In this document: in pieces, positions 31,587 to 43,152 of the stretch
Position numbering within the stretch: the first letter of the stretch is position 1
Layout of the letters: the number at the start of each line of letters is the position of its first letter
Assembly: GCA_019137255.1 (NCBI GenBank)
Contig: WPDH01000179.1
Location: forward strand, 1 to 64,000
DNA from: Corinectria fuckeliana
Lineage: Eukaryota > Ascomycota > Sordariomycetes > Hypocreales > Nectriaceae
DNA length: 64,000 nt
Reading direction: 5' to 3'
Made by a program: the position numbers and the translations under genes
The notes under the pieces: model-generated
What the model was told of the DNA's origin: nothing
Database searches by the model: none
The model's input: the letters and a program-made list of their open reading frames with translations, nothing else

Positions 31587-32544
31587 NNGCCCCCCCCCCC
31601 CCCCCCCCCCCGGCTCCCAGTGGCATCCCCCACTTGCCCACCTCAAGGTTGACTCGATCTATCCAAGTTAGGACTAGCCCTCATCGAAGCCTCGCCTACT
31701 TCGTACATAGATACCTAGGTATCTAAGTCGCGACCGTCCCTACCAGAGATTCCCTAGATAAGCCGGCAACTCACTCTGGTTGCCTTGCAAGGCTGTCTTT
31801 GTGATCGACCTCGCATCGTTCTTCGCTTTCTAGTAGCATCTCCCTTCTCTATTCCTACACTTACTTCATCTAATTAATATCCATTGTCCCCGCAAAACCA
31901 CTACGGTCCTGTCACAGGCCTGCCGCCTCCCCCAAACTCCTGGTATATCATATCCCTACCATACATACCTAAGCAGCGCCTCCTTTTTTCTGTCTAAGCT
32001 AACTGCTCGAGACATCCACCAGCCAGCTGGTGACCACGCCTAAGTAGATCGACCACAGCCCTAGCACTACACTTCACTAACAATATCATGCTGACGCAGT
32101 TACTATATCCGGAGCTTCACGCCCGTCAAAGTAGCCTCTCCTCACTTTAGCCCAGGTAGCTCATCCATCCTTGACTGGGATAGAAACGCGACCCACCAAG
32201 CTACTACTACTTGAGGCCGTAGACGCACATCACATAACGGCATCACCATCATAGTAGCAAACCCTGTATCGACGTCCCTCTTCAGCCTAGTACCTCCTAC
32301 AAAGTCTATCGAGTAGCGACATAACCCCATGCTATCCGTGAATCCCACCCCAATATAAAAGTACAGAGGTAGTGCAATCACCTTATCAACGAGGCATTGG
32401 TCTCTGACAAGTCCGTTCAATTACCCTGCCAATCCCGTCGCCTTCTGCGACTTGCATCGGTAATAATGCCCCCTTTGTCATTTCCAGAAACTGCGAGGTT
32501 GAGCTCGTGGTCGCCTCGGCAGCAGCCCCTCTGTTCCCTCCGCC
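30736..32544. other. Intergenic, no gene seen
   Basis: About 1.8 kb between the ADGF start and the BLM10 3' end. Features are an imperfect GATGC-rich tandem repeat (about 30928-30970) and the poly-C gap described separately. Short frames are not protein-like. Confidence 0.55.
31541..31611. repeat. Poly-C tract containing an assembly gap
   Basis: C runs at 31541-31586 and 31590-31611 flank NN (31587-31588) and a single G. The same G-plus-C-run pattern lies on both sides, as if two contig ends of one homopolymer were abutted. Confidence 0.9.
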
Positions 32545-35500
32545 TTAAGCGAAGTAGCTCTTCCATAGTACGCCTTCCAGATCTTCCAACTGTTCTGATG
32601 TGAAGTACTATAGGCTGTTAGCAATCTACAGGTCTCACCATCCCGTCTTGCAGGGTTGAATTTAGACATACCTTTTGGTCCACCGTCCAACTGTCCTGCC
32701 TCGTCTTCTTGAACTCACTCAGGATGGCCTTCGTTGCCTTGCCGACAACTCCTGGATCGCCAGCAGCTCTCCTTGCCAGAGTCGCTAGCACCTCTGGCAT
32801 CCACTCAGGTGGCGGAGTCGCGTACGGGAATGCCTCGATCAAGGCACCCAGCCCTAGGACTGCGGCATGTCTCCTCGTGATTTGCTTGTGAACATCGACA
32901 GGCGTCTCCGTGCCTGGAAGTTGTCGTCCGCGTTTAGGCATTGGGTTGTGCCGCAGCTCGTCGTCGAAGCGAGTCTTCAGGTGTGCGATCGTAGGGTCAC
33001 GGATCCGTCGAGGCGAGCAGCGGATCATGCCCGCCAGCGTGGTAGAGGCGCATGAGCGCACCTCCAGCTGCGAGTCGCCCAGCATGTCCGACACAGCATT
33101 GAAAAGGAGGTCTCGCTGGGCTTTTCGTGTCAGGAAGATCCGTCTAAAGTAGATCACCTGCATGTTGACAAGCGCCCGCAAGCGCTGATGCCAGCTGGCA
33201 GCCGTCTTGCCAATTCGAATCAGCGCGTCAATGAATTGGGCATCCTCCCCATCTCGGAACGGGATGTTAGGGAGGTGGCGGTATACGTGGTACGCAAGCC
33301 TCATCAGTTCGGGGTCTTCCTTGACGTCCATCATGTGCAGGAGCTCTTCCATAAACGGAGTGGGGAAGAACGGCACGAGCTGAGTGCACTCGTGCGACGA
33401 AAGAGTGCAATCAAGCCACATTAGCACGGTTTTGGAGCCTGATGTATACGAAGAGGGGGTCTGCTGGCCAGGAGTTCGCTCATGACGCCACTTTTCGAGG
33501 CGACCGAACACCTCCTTGATGGTAGAGGAGAACTCATCGGTGGGTCGGTAAGGCCGAATGCCAATGGGCGAGTCCGCCTTGTTCTCTTCAAGAAGTGTAC
33601 TAACGTTCTCGAATGACTCATGGTAGCGAGTCTTGTAAATCACCGATAGGACTCGGCCGATGGCCTCGCGCACTGCCTTGTAGGGGTGGTCAATGTGTGC
33701 CAAGAAGTCATCGAGAATGGGCTTCTCGTGTCGGAAGTGCCAACCACCATCGGCAACGATAAATTCCAGCAACTGGACCTTCGACGACTCCTTGAAGGCG
33801 GCGTTGGACGACATGTCTAGTCGGAACGATCGTAGAACATCCACGATCTCATGTGACCGCCGAGGGTCCTTTGAGTCCAGAATCAGATGGAGACAAGTAA
33901 GCCAATACTGCAGGTTCTCCGGGGTCAAGTCATCCGCGAAAATTTTGAGCAGGAAAGGAGCAGCGAACTCCCAAACGCGGTTGCGGATATCTGGGGGGTC
34001 GTCACTAGAGCCTGCAAGCAAGGCACCCAGGATCTCTGACGTTGCTCGGTGTTGGTGCTTGTCGTTACCATCACCATACACCTCCTTAGTCAGCTCCTTG
34101 ATATCCTCCAAAGTTACGGCTGTCTTGCCGTAGTGCATCAAGTCAAACACGTGCATCAGTAAATAGACATTGCTCATGCGGAACCTGTCAGTAGAGGAGT
34201 CTCGAGGCTCCTGCTTGAGATAATCAAAGCAATGAGTGAACCATTCACGAGTCACAGTCTTCCCGATCTGGTCACGAACGGCCCTTTCAACCTCGTCGTA
34301 GGCGTCAAACGGGAGAGGCTTAGCCCGGAAGGCCGTAAACTTTTTCCCCCAGACAAGCCAGCCGGGATGGTCTGAATCGACCATGTACTCCGCGTTGTCA
34401 GGTTGCTTAAAGGCGTCAAGGAAACGTTGAGTGAACGCAGCATCGCCCTTTTCCACCGGTATCGCTATCCTGTTACGGTCACGCGTTTCCTTCTCGAGAA
34501 GATAATTTCGGTACTCGTGACCGTACACTGCGCGCATGTCGATCGCAGTAAAAACTGAGGTAAAGGCGTTAAGGTAGTACCCTCGCAAGCCAGGATGAGG
34601 GTCGTTTGTGCCGTGGGCAACGAGATCAACAAACTCAGCAGGGGCTATACCAACGAAGCGAAGGCACAGATTCGTCGCAAAGATAGCGCAGCGGGTGGCA
34701 ATTTTCCAATGTGCACCCTTCGCCAGTCGCGTCAGCTCTAGGCCAAGGCGGGCTTTGGACTCTTCGACTCGACCTCGGCGTTGAAGGATGAACTGATGTC
34801 GCGAATCAATTGCAGAAGTCACCACTTCCGCTGGTTTGATCGTGCTCACAACAGTATCATCCACAATGATCATCCGCTCAAAAGGTTTCCCAAAGTCGAT
34901 CAGTGTATATAGCGCAGATGATCCCAGGTTCTGGATGGACGGCTTGTCGATACCAGCCGTCTTAATGTACAGTCTCATGGCCTCGGGAGCAAAACGCCAG
35001 TCCTTGAGCAATGTCTTAATCAGAGATGTGAATAGCAAGGTATACATGCCACCCTTGATCCGATCGTGATCGTTGGCCTGAATGGCGTGCCTCCACTTCT
35101 CTAGAATAACGGGAATCACCAAGGGCTTGCCCCCGATGAGAGCCTTTAGTGACGAGTCCTGAGCGCTCTGTGCCACACGCCGCACATCAGCGTATAGCGA
35201 CAGACAGGATTCAGCGAGATCAAGCAAAAGCTGCTTGTCCAACTCGCTTTTCTGCCTTGCCGACGCATTGTGCTTGCGGCGCAGGAGCTGGTATGCCTCA
35301 GCCCTCTTGATGAGCAAGGGGCGAGGATAGGCTTTTCTTAGACCCTTGATTTTGAAGGCAGAGATGTCTGCTTTGTAAAGTCTTAAGTGCCTTTCCAAAG
35401 GATGGGCTGAACGTTCGATACCGACATCCGTAATCCAGGTGCGGTATGCGGCATACAGCGCAGTAAAGCAGTTGACATCATCCTCCTGATTCTCATTGAG

Positions 35501-38500
35501 AAAGGAGTGTGTCTTTGTGAGAAGATGGCCAAGCTCATCCCGCAGATCATGAATCTTACAGTAGGCTGGATCGCTAGGCTTGAGAAGGTATCCTGCCTTG
35601 TAGCGGAACTGAGGCCGGAGCTCTTCGTCCTCGGCAACCTCGGCCAGCGGGTCCTCTTCCTCGTCTACCATCATCTCGTCATCGTCGACATCACTGTCCT
35701 CGGAGTCCTCGCTTTTGATCAACCCCGCGGCACGCTCCGGGTCAAACATGGTGGCCATTCCAGATGTAACAAGGCGAATCTGCTGCATCAGCCTAGAAAC
35801 TTCGTCGGACCACACCTTTTGCTTTCCCTTTCTGCTCACGGGCGGGTTGTCGCTCATGAGGAGCTCCAGCTGCTCCTTGGCCGACTTGGTTTGGGATGCA
35901 AATAGCTCAACAGCAAAGTCAATTTCGGCGGGAGAGGGCTGGTGCCATCGGATGGTCAGATCGGCAGGCGCGGTAGTCTTGCCCCAGTCGTTGACGTCGA
36001 TGCCACGCTTGAGGATGTCGGGCTCGTATAGTGCATGGTCGATGGGATAGGTGTGTGTCAAGTTAAGGAGAAGATGATGAATGTAGTTGGAGATAAGGAT
36101 GGTCGGCAAGCCACGACACTTCTCTTGCATGTACCCGGCTATCCCGAGGAGGTCCTCCTTGTACTTGAGCACCTCGCTGCCAACGTGGACGACCGACATT
36201 GCTAGCATGCTGACATACCATACAAGAGCTCGGTCTCGGGGTAAGTAGTCCGTCCCACTGCTGCGGTCAGATGCGGCGTTGTTGCAATCGATTTCGTTTC
36301 GAATATTGACGACTAGCATGGGAATGAAAACCTTCAAGGTCTTCTCAGGATTGACCTTGCACAGCGCATTGAGAATCCAAGCCATGGCATCGCGAGCTTG
36401 GTGCACGACATGAGATGAGACAAACGACGCTACCTTCTCCAATACCATGTCAAAGAGCTCCGGTGACAGCGATGCGAACAAAGGCGATAAAGCTGCCGGT
36501 AGGGCATTGATGACATTGTCTTCGGGCGTACCTCCTCGGACCTGATTAGCGTCCGGCAGATTTTCTAAGAGAGTAAACACCTTTCCAAGGAGCGTCAAGA
36601 TGAACTCGCTGAACCCAGTGGTCGAGGATCGCAAAATGCTGGCCTCATCCTCGTCGCTCAGCTCTTTGTTGTAGTCGATCTTAACGTTTTGTCCATCTCG
36701 TTCCATGCGGTCCATCTCGGCTTGTACCCATTGCATAGCTAGCGTCGTGTCGTGAATGTGGTCCCCTTCTTTGCTCAGGGTCACCATAGGAATGCTAAAG
36801 GCGACACTCTGAATGAAGTTGAGAGTGTACTGTGTCTTGTTCAGATCATTGGCATCGATACCCGGCAGGGCAAGAGCCAAGAGCGCGGTGATGTGGCACC
36901 GATACCCCTTGAGCTTGGACATGACATTGGCTATCATCTGCAGTCCGTTCAGACTGGATGTAGTTCTGTGAACCTCGACTAAGCCCTGAAGACTCGGGTA
37001 AAAGCGCTGTAGAGCACCCGGCAGAACCAAGTCAGGCTCGAGATAAGCAAGGCCCTGCAGAGCACTGTAGTAGTAATAGGACGTCCTGGTGCTCTTTGAG
37101 AACAGGCCCATGAAAGTCACTTCTTTGAGCGAAGTCACAAAGCGCTTCTTGAGTTCGGGGTTGATTTTGCGTTCTCGGGGAATATCGAGCTCACCGCTCT
37201 GTTCACGATTCCATCGCGAGACAAATGCCTCCGTTAGGTACAGCGTGAGCTGGCCTAGCATGGTAGTCCAGGAGCCCTGGTTGGAAGGGTGGAAAAATGT
37301 ATCAATGGACTCCATGAATCCTTCCAAGCTAGACAAGATAGAGTCCTCCTCTAGCAGAGTAGCAGGGGACAGGGAGCTCACGATCAAACGAGCGACCATA
37401 TATGCCACTGGGTACTTCTTTTTATCCTTCTCCACATAGACGCCAGCTCCCGAGAGATAATCAAGGGGCGTATACGGCGAATTGGCTTGACCAACAGGGA
37501 TCTGCGTCAATCGCAGAATGGCCGTGAAGATCAGGTCGGACTGGTCCTTGGTAAAGATACCGTGAGCAGCAAATGGGACGTGAGAGCAATGCATGTGATC
37601 CCTCGCCATCCGGGAGAATATGTCGATAAAGAAGATATCGAAAGCCTTGGAGCGATTGATAATCGACCAGAGGTGGAAGAGAGTCGGAAAGAAATCACTT
37701 GGCTGCGACTGGTGCTCATGCACGGGGGCGGGATGGCTAGGTAGCAACGAGTTGAGGATTCCCGTCACAATGAAGGCATTCGGCAACTCGTTCACGCTGA
37801 AGAAGGGCAGGAATTCCTCCAGCATCGCCCGACGATCGGCGGGATCGAAGTATATGTGAGCATGGGTGCACAGCTTTAAGAGCTGCTTGGTTGATCGTCG
37901 TCGGTTGCTTTGGTGGGCGGCCACCTCGGAGGGTAGGACCCAAGCCTTGATTTCGTTCCACAGTGGGCGCCAGTCGAGCGTGAGGTCCTCTCCGGGCTTC
38001 AAGTAGTGGTTTTTCCTACGTGGAGGTTAGTCAACGTCAAGTTGAATGAGATAGAAATGGCAAGCGGGCGCACCTTGTCAGAGTCAATACCATTCGCAAG
38101 AACCGGTCGGCAGCGGTGGCATCCAGACCTGGAGCAAGAGCCAACGAGTAGTAGAGCTTCGCCAGCTTCGCCCTGAGCTCCCTCGTCATCTCGAACTTGA
38201 GATTAAGCCATCCCTGAAGCTCACGTGTCCAGTGGAGAGCGCCGGGAGAGAAGTCTTCGGCCTTGATGGCGATGTAGAGCTGCTTGAGGATCCCCTGTAG
38301 GGCCGCATCGCGCTGAGCTTCCTCCTCGACCTCGAACGGGAGCTGCTGGAAGTATGCAAAGGTGCGAGGGCGGTAGCGTTTCTTGTCGTCTTCGTCGGAC
38401 TTGGCGCACGGGATGCCGGGAGAAGTGGCTCGAGAGATGGGCTCGTACGGCATGAAGTTGGCGAGCAGGTGGGATGCTGCCGTCGCCGGTAGACCGCCTT

Positions 38501-38537
38501 GTGAGCCCGATAGGCGAGGGCCAATGTTCTCGTCCAT
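32545..38537 (-). CDS. BLM10: Proteasome activator BLM10/PA200
   Basis: Three exons, 38537-38074, 38015-32672 and 32607-32545, encode 1956 residues. The first junction (LTLTR-KNHYLKPGEDLTLDWRPLW) uses a GTGCGC donor and restores a conserved block. The whole length is HEAT-like helical repeat, with an acidic loop around DSDVDDDEMMVDEEED. BLM10/PA200 is a dome that caps the 20S proteasome and opens its gate through a C-terminal docking tail. Here that tail sits alone in the 21-codon last exon, which ends WKSYFA. Yeast and animal members end YYA (hydrophobic-Tyr-any), so this one has Phe at the Tyr position. The last intron (32608-32671) has a GCTAAC branch point. Size agrees with the family (about 1850-2150). 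Confidence 0.93.
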
Positions 38538-40355
38538 GATGGCGCGGGCCGGAGCGCTCGTCGGAGCAGGGAGTGCAATTACCGTCGCAAGGGCCGGTCC
38601 GAGTCAGGGACAGCGGGATGTCGTAACCTTGCTGGACCTGGGGCGGGAAATGGGCGGGGAGCGACTCCTCAGCTCTGCTCTCAGCTCTGCTCAGCTCAGC
38701 AGAGCTAGGAGAGGGCGGGGGGGGAAACTATGTCGAAGGGCGAGACGGGCGCTGGGTTCCCATGAGGATACGAGTAGTGGATGATGGTGCGCGTCAGATT
38801 TCGATGCTGTTGACAATTCTGGGGAGCGTATGTTGGAGAGTTGAAGGAGAGAAAGGAAGAGTGGAGGATGAGCAGGTGATGAAGCGAACGGCGGAATAGG
38901 CTGGAAGGGCGACGTCGCGCAAGTGTGATGATGCCAGCGACAGCAGCCTGGATTATTCTGGGGCAGCCCCAGGAGGGCCAGGAACACCCTAAAAACGTAC
39001 TAAGTAGAGAGGCGCATGTGCTCTGTGGGCATCGGACTTTTGGTGAGTTAGCGGCGGTACCCCGCCTACGATCCGGGAGTTCTTCATCATGTATTCGGAT
39101 ACATTGAATGACAGCATGCTTTGTGGCAATTCACGCTGACGTTCAGGTACCCGTTACCTTTCACCATCTGACTTCCTCCGTCGTGACTGAGAGATGGACA
39201 ACAACACCACCTATCGAAGCCAACTCTCTTTGATCTCTTCGACCACAGGGCATCAGTTATCCTTTGTCATCGAACATAGAACTCAGCTCGGCCAGCCAAC
39301 AAAGCATTGCGGAATCCTTCCCTCTCCCCTCCACTCCGTCACCTGCAAGATCAGCGTGACCATGCTCTTGCAGCTGTTACAGCTGTTTCTTCTCGATGCT
39401 TCTCTCGCAGCCACATATACCCAATGGTTATCGAGAGGAGCTGCCACACGGTTGGGATACCCAGAGCTCCTTCGGCATGTGCGACTTGGTACTGTCGTCG
39501 ATAAGTCCACCATGATCCAATGGGATGGCTTATCCAACTTCCCAATAGAATGCTTGGCTGGCCGTGTTTTACTTGTTGCATGTCTCCGCAGCTCAGGATG
39601 CTATCATGCGTATGGAAGGATCGTTCCCTCTCTTATTTCATGGCCTTATCCGTCTTCTTTGCGATGTCGGGTCTCCGTGAAGCCGAAGGGAAGAGGTGAG
39701 AAATCGAATACTGCACGGGCTTGTCCGTTCTGGGTCAGTCGAGCATTGAGATGCCAGCTTCTTCAACGCGCAATCCTGCGACTGCCTAGGTATCAACCGT
39801 GCTTGATGCTTTGTGCTTCCTGCCTCATGCTTCGTACGCGGTCACCGTCAACTTTTCTATTTTCTCAGCCACTTGTTACTGTCTGCACGTCTCCGTCACT
39901 GCCTGCAGCTTACATACTACAGGCGAGTCGGGCAAATGCCGTGACCCGACGAAAACCAGCCGGTACTTCGTTCTGGGACCGCCACGCAGGGTTAAGCATA
40001 GCCGCAACTGTGCATTGTTTGTGCTTCGACACTGGAGGTAGGCCATGCGCATCCGCCCCCGCGTCCCCTATCTACAAGATTATGTTGCCCTAAACTCACT
40101 CCGCCTTGCTTCACCTTCGGATCCGGTCCCCACCTGCCGCCGCACTTTCGGGTGATCAATATACCCCACTTTGGCCACCGTCCGTCTCAGACCCGAGGCC
40201 CGTTTCCTCCGACCTAGTAGAGTTGTCGCAAGTGGTGAATGAGTTCATGGTCAAGTCGCGAGTTTGCGAAGGGCCGGCTGAGAGAAAGAACTCTGATAGA
40301 GCCTGACTGAATTATTGCTACAGTAACCTCCGCTAGGTGCTCCAAGTGCCCTGCC
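38538..40355. other. Intergenic, doubtful open frame only
   Basis: About 1.8 kb upstream of BLM10 and downstream of the next gene. A plus-strand ATG frame runs 39194-40093 (299 codons), but it is Leu/Ser/Arg/Cys-rich, lacks motifs and has no partner exons, so I do not call it a gene. Pyrimidine-rich stretches are present near 38640-38720 and 38960. Confidence 0.5.
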
Positions 40356-42053
40356 CTAATATTCTAACTTGTAAAATGGTTCATCCATTTGCGCCTGTGA
40401 TACGCTCTTCCTACGAAAGATCTTGTTGGCTATTTGCCTGACGCTCATACGTCTTGACGTTGACTTCTCGGCCTTTTCCGCTTCCAAATAAATTTCCTGC
40501 AATGGTGGTCGTCCATCCTCGCTCGCCCGAGGTGCGACAAACCTCTTCACGAATCCAGCAGTGTTAGACATGGACCTCCGGCGTCCTGGTAGCTCCTGTA
40601 TTGGCGGATCCCGCATACAGGGCGCCGGACTAGGTGTCGGCTGTGGTGGGTGTTGTAGAGGATGCGGTGATGGCCGGACAGGGAAGGTTTGTGACCTAGC
40701 CGGCATCGCGATGCTTGTTCGTCGTTGTAATACCGCTGGTGGAGGGCGGGTGTGTACTGCATTAGCTGGCCAACCTTCTTGTCGTAGGTTCATCCAGGCT
40801 GCTGTTACCACCATGAGAAGCTTGATATCTTCTGGAACAGCCTTTGTTAATCGGCCTTCGGCGTTGGCCGTGTTTGTTCCGTGCCAGTCCGGTGCGCCCA
40901 TAGGGTCGACTGGTGCGGGTCGTGTCGGCGGATATCGACCGCTTGAGCTTGACATAGTGTTGTAGGTGTCGAAAACGTCCAGCGCGTTCGACATTAGGGT
41001 GCCCATGATGGGATGTCTCCGGGTGTCTGGGTGTATCATACTAAACGTCCATTTAAACTCAGGCGGCGTAGGGCTTGATGGGGGTGACGCGTTGCCAGCG
41101 GCCGTCGCCGCCCGCACAGGGGAGAACACAGGGCCCGCCTTCTTGACCCAACGTGCTGTGCTAATTCGGCCTCTTTCATCGACGCCAATAAATTCGTAGG
41201 AGCCGTTGAGCATAAGACTCGCCTCCCAGGTCGATCCATCCCCCATCACGATCTCCGCGGCATCGTCCCCCATGTGAGGGAGTGGGCTGACGACCGCAAT
41301 CAGGTCTCGTTGATCTAAGCAGTCCTCTACATCGATAGAGCCTGGAGAGGCAGGCGCATCGTAGTCTTCGCTGCGAACAATGAGGAGGTCATTCAGGCCC
41401 AGTGCAGGCTTGACGCAGAATAGACGGGGGCATCGTTTGGCAAGTCGTGACACGATGATAGATCCCAGAACCAGGCTGGCAGGGAGAACATCAAACGCCG
41501 GGGTGGGGCGCTTGTCACTGAGATCTTGTAGCTGAAGAAGGAGTCGCGGGCGAACCTGGGATAACCTACGTTGCTTTGGCCGTAATCGAGGGGCGGGATG
41601 TGCGAGGATGAACTGGGTTGATCTCCTGGGGGCGCGCTTCCGCTTCGTCTTCTTTTTGGGTGCCGTTGAGCAGTCGCTCAGATCGCTGATATCAGAGCAG
41701 GCAATGGATCCTTCGTCCTCGCTCTGGGGTGTTTCGAAGGCCGGCAGGTCGTCGTCGGTTTCGGGCTCGCGAAAGCGGACTGAAAGCTCTCTTCGAGGCA
41801 TGTAGTCGGAAGTTGGACGTGGACGGGTGGTGCGAGGAGCAGTAGGCGCGTGCTCATGGTAGGACACAGGTCGAGGAGGAGTAGGACTCGGCGACGACGG
41901 GGGAGCCACGACTGCAGTAGTCCTCGTGTCGGCGTCTGAGGGATGTCGGAGGGCGGATCGAAGGAAGGGCAAGCGGCGTGGCGGCTGCTGAGCTGGGAGT
42001 CGCGCTGCCGAGTATTCGTGGCCGTGTAGGCTGGCACCAGCGTGTAGGAACAT
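40356..42053 (-). CDS. Fungal protein of unknown function, disordered with one folded core
   Basis: Single exon, 565 residues. The first about 165 residues are Pro/Ser/Arg-rich with a basic patch (KKKTKRKRAPRRS) that could act as a nuclear signal. A folded-looking core follows (about residues 190-400), with LVLGSIIVSRLAKRCPRLFC, then GDGSTWEASLMLNGSYEFIG, KWTFSMIHPDTRRHPIMGTL and, later, PEDIKLLMVVTAAWMNLRQE. The C-terminal third is low-complexity, ending in a basic helix with RRMSVRQIANKIFRRKS. I do not recognise a named domain; the layout is that of conserved mould proteins without assigned role. Good full-length frame, no intron needed. Confidence 0.75.
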   Translation of the reverse strand: MFLHAGASLHGHEYSAARLPAQQPPRRLPFLRSALRHPSDADTRTTAVVAPPSSPSPTPPRPVSYHEHAPTAPRTTRPRPTSDYMPRRELSVRFREPETDDDLPAFETPQSEDEGSIACSDISDLSDCSTAPKKKTKRKRAPRRSTQFILAHPAPRLRPKQRRLSQVRPRLLLQLQDLSDKRPTPAFDVLPASLVLGSIIVSRLAKRCPRLFCVKPALGLNDLLIVRSEDYDAPASPGSIDVEDCLDQRDLIAVVSPLPHMGDDAAEIVMGDGSTWEASLMLNGSYEFIGVDERGRISTARWVKKAGPVFSPVRAATAAGNASPPSSPTPPEFKWTFSMIHPDTRRHPIMGTLMSNALDVFDTYNTMSSSSGRYPPTRPAPVDPMGAPDWHGTNTANAEGRLTKAVPEDIKLLMVVTAAWMNLRQEGWPANAVHTRPPPAVLQRRTSIAMPARSQTFPVRPSPHPLQHPPQPTPSPAPCMRDPPIQELPGRRRSMSNTAGFVKRFVAPRASEDGRPPLQEIYLEAEKAEKSTSRRMSVRQIANKIFRRKSVSQAQMDEPFYKLEY

Positions 42054-43117
42054 GGTGGCCGGGCCAGTCCTAGATCGATGTCATGCGGCAGGAGCGAAGA
42101 GGTCGATACAATAAGATCCAAGATAGTTGGAAATTGGGGCGGAGACGAGATGCCAAGATGAGGTCGGTGGGCAAGGCAAGGAGGCGAGGTGAGGCAATGT
42201 CAAGGTAAAGGGGAGGTGAAGCAGCGGCGAGGCCTTGTATATGTGCAATGGCGGTAGAGAGCCGAGTTGTCGATTCGAAAACCGGTCAGACAAACAATGC
42301 TAACCAATCTAGCAGGCAGGCTGGGGATGGTCTGACAGACTAGGATACGTGTGATGAGATGGGCGATGAGCGATGGGGCGAGACAGAAGGTCGACTAGCA
42401 AGCAGGCACCAGAGGGGTATCGAAGAGTTGTTGGGGAGAGACAAGGCAAGAAGACAGGCCTAGTGAGGCTGGGAGCGCGTGGGACGGTGAGAAGAACCGG
42501 GGACGGTTTAGGCGACGTGCGAAAGAGGATAGCTTCGAGATGGTAGCAGGCAAGCGATCAAGGAAGAAGGGAACATGGGGGGAGTGATGATGAATGGTCA
42601 GGGGAGAGGATGGACGAGGAGAGGGAAAGCGCAGCTAGAGTGCGAGTAGAAGATGCAAGTATTGTTAGAAAGCTGTAACAGAAGGGGTGGAGGCGAAAAT
42701 AGGGACGGCTCGGTGCGATGGTGTGGGATTGGATGCAACTCGATCGCTGGTGACGCTGGTCGCGTGGGAGGCTCGGGCACCCACCCGGGGGGCGGGCCAG
42801 ACGGCGCTAATCCTATTAGGGTACTTAAGGGCCAGGGTACTACTTAGGTACCTACCATAGGTAGGCAGGGGCCAGGACGCCAAGGAAGTCCCATCGTCAG
42901 GGGTGGGAAGGGTATACTGTCGTACGTAGTACCTACGAGTGGAGGGAGTAATTACCTATGAGCTGTGAGTTGTGAGCTGTGAGCTGTACTACAATAGTAA
43001 GCCTGTAGGCTAGAGCGCGACCAAGCTAAAAATGGGCTAGACTAGACAAAAGCCAGCCTCCAACAAAGCGGTCACTGGGGATTGTCTAGGGAAGTACAGG
43101 AACATGGGTTAGGGGAG

Positions 43118-43152
43118 GGAAGGCGGAAGGCGGAAGGCGGAAGGCGGAAGGC
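43118..43152. repeat. GGAAGGC tandem repeat, five copies
   Basis: Five perfect 7-base units in non-coding DNA. Confidence 0.9.
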
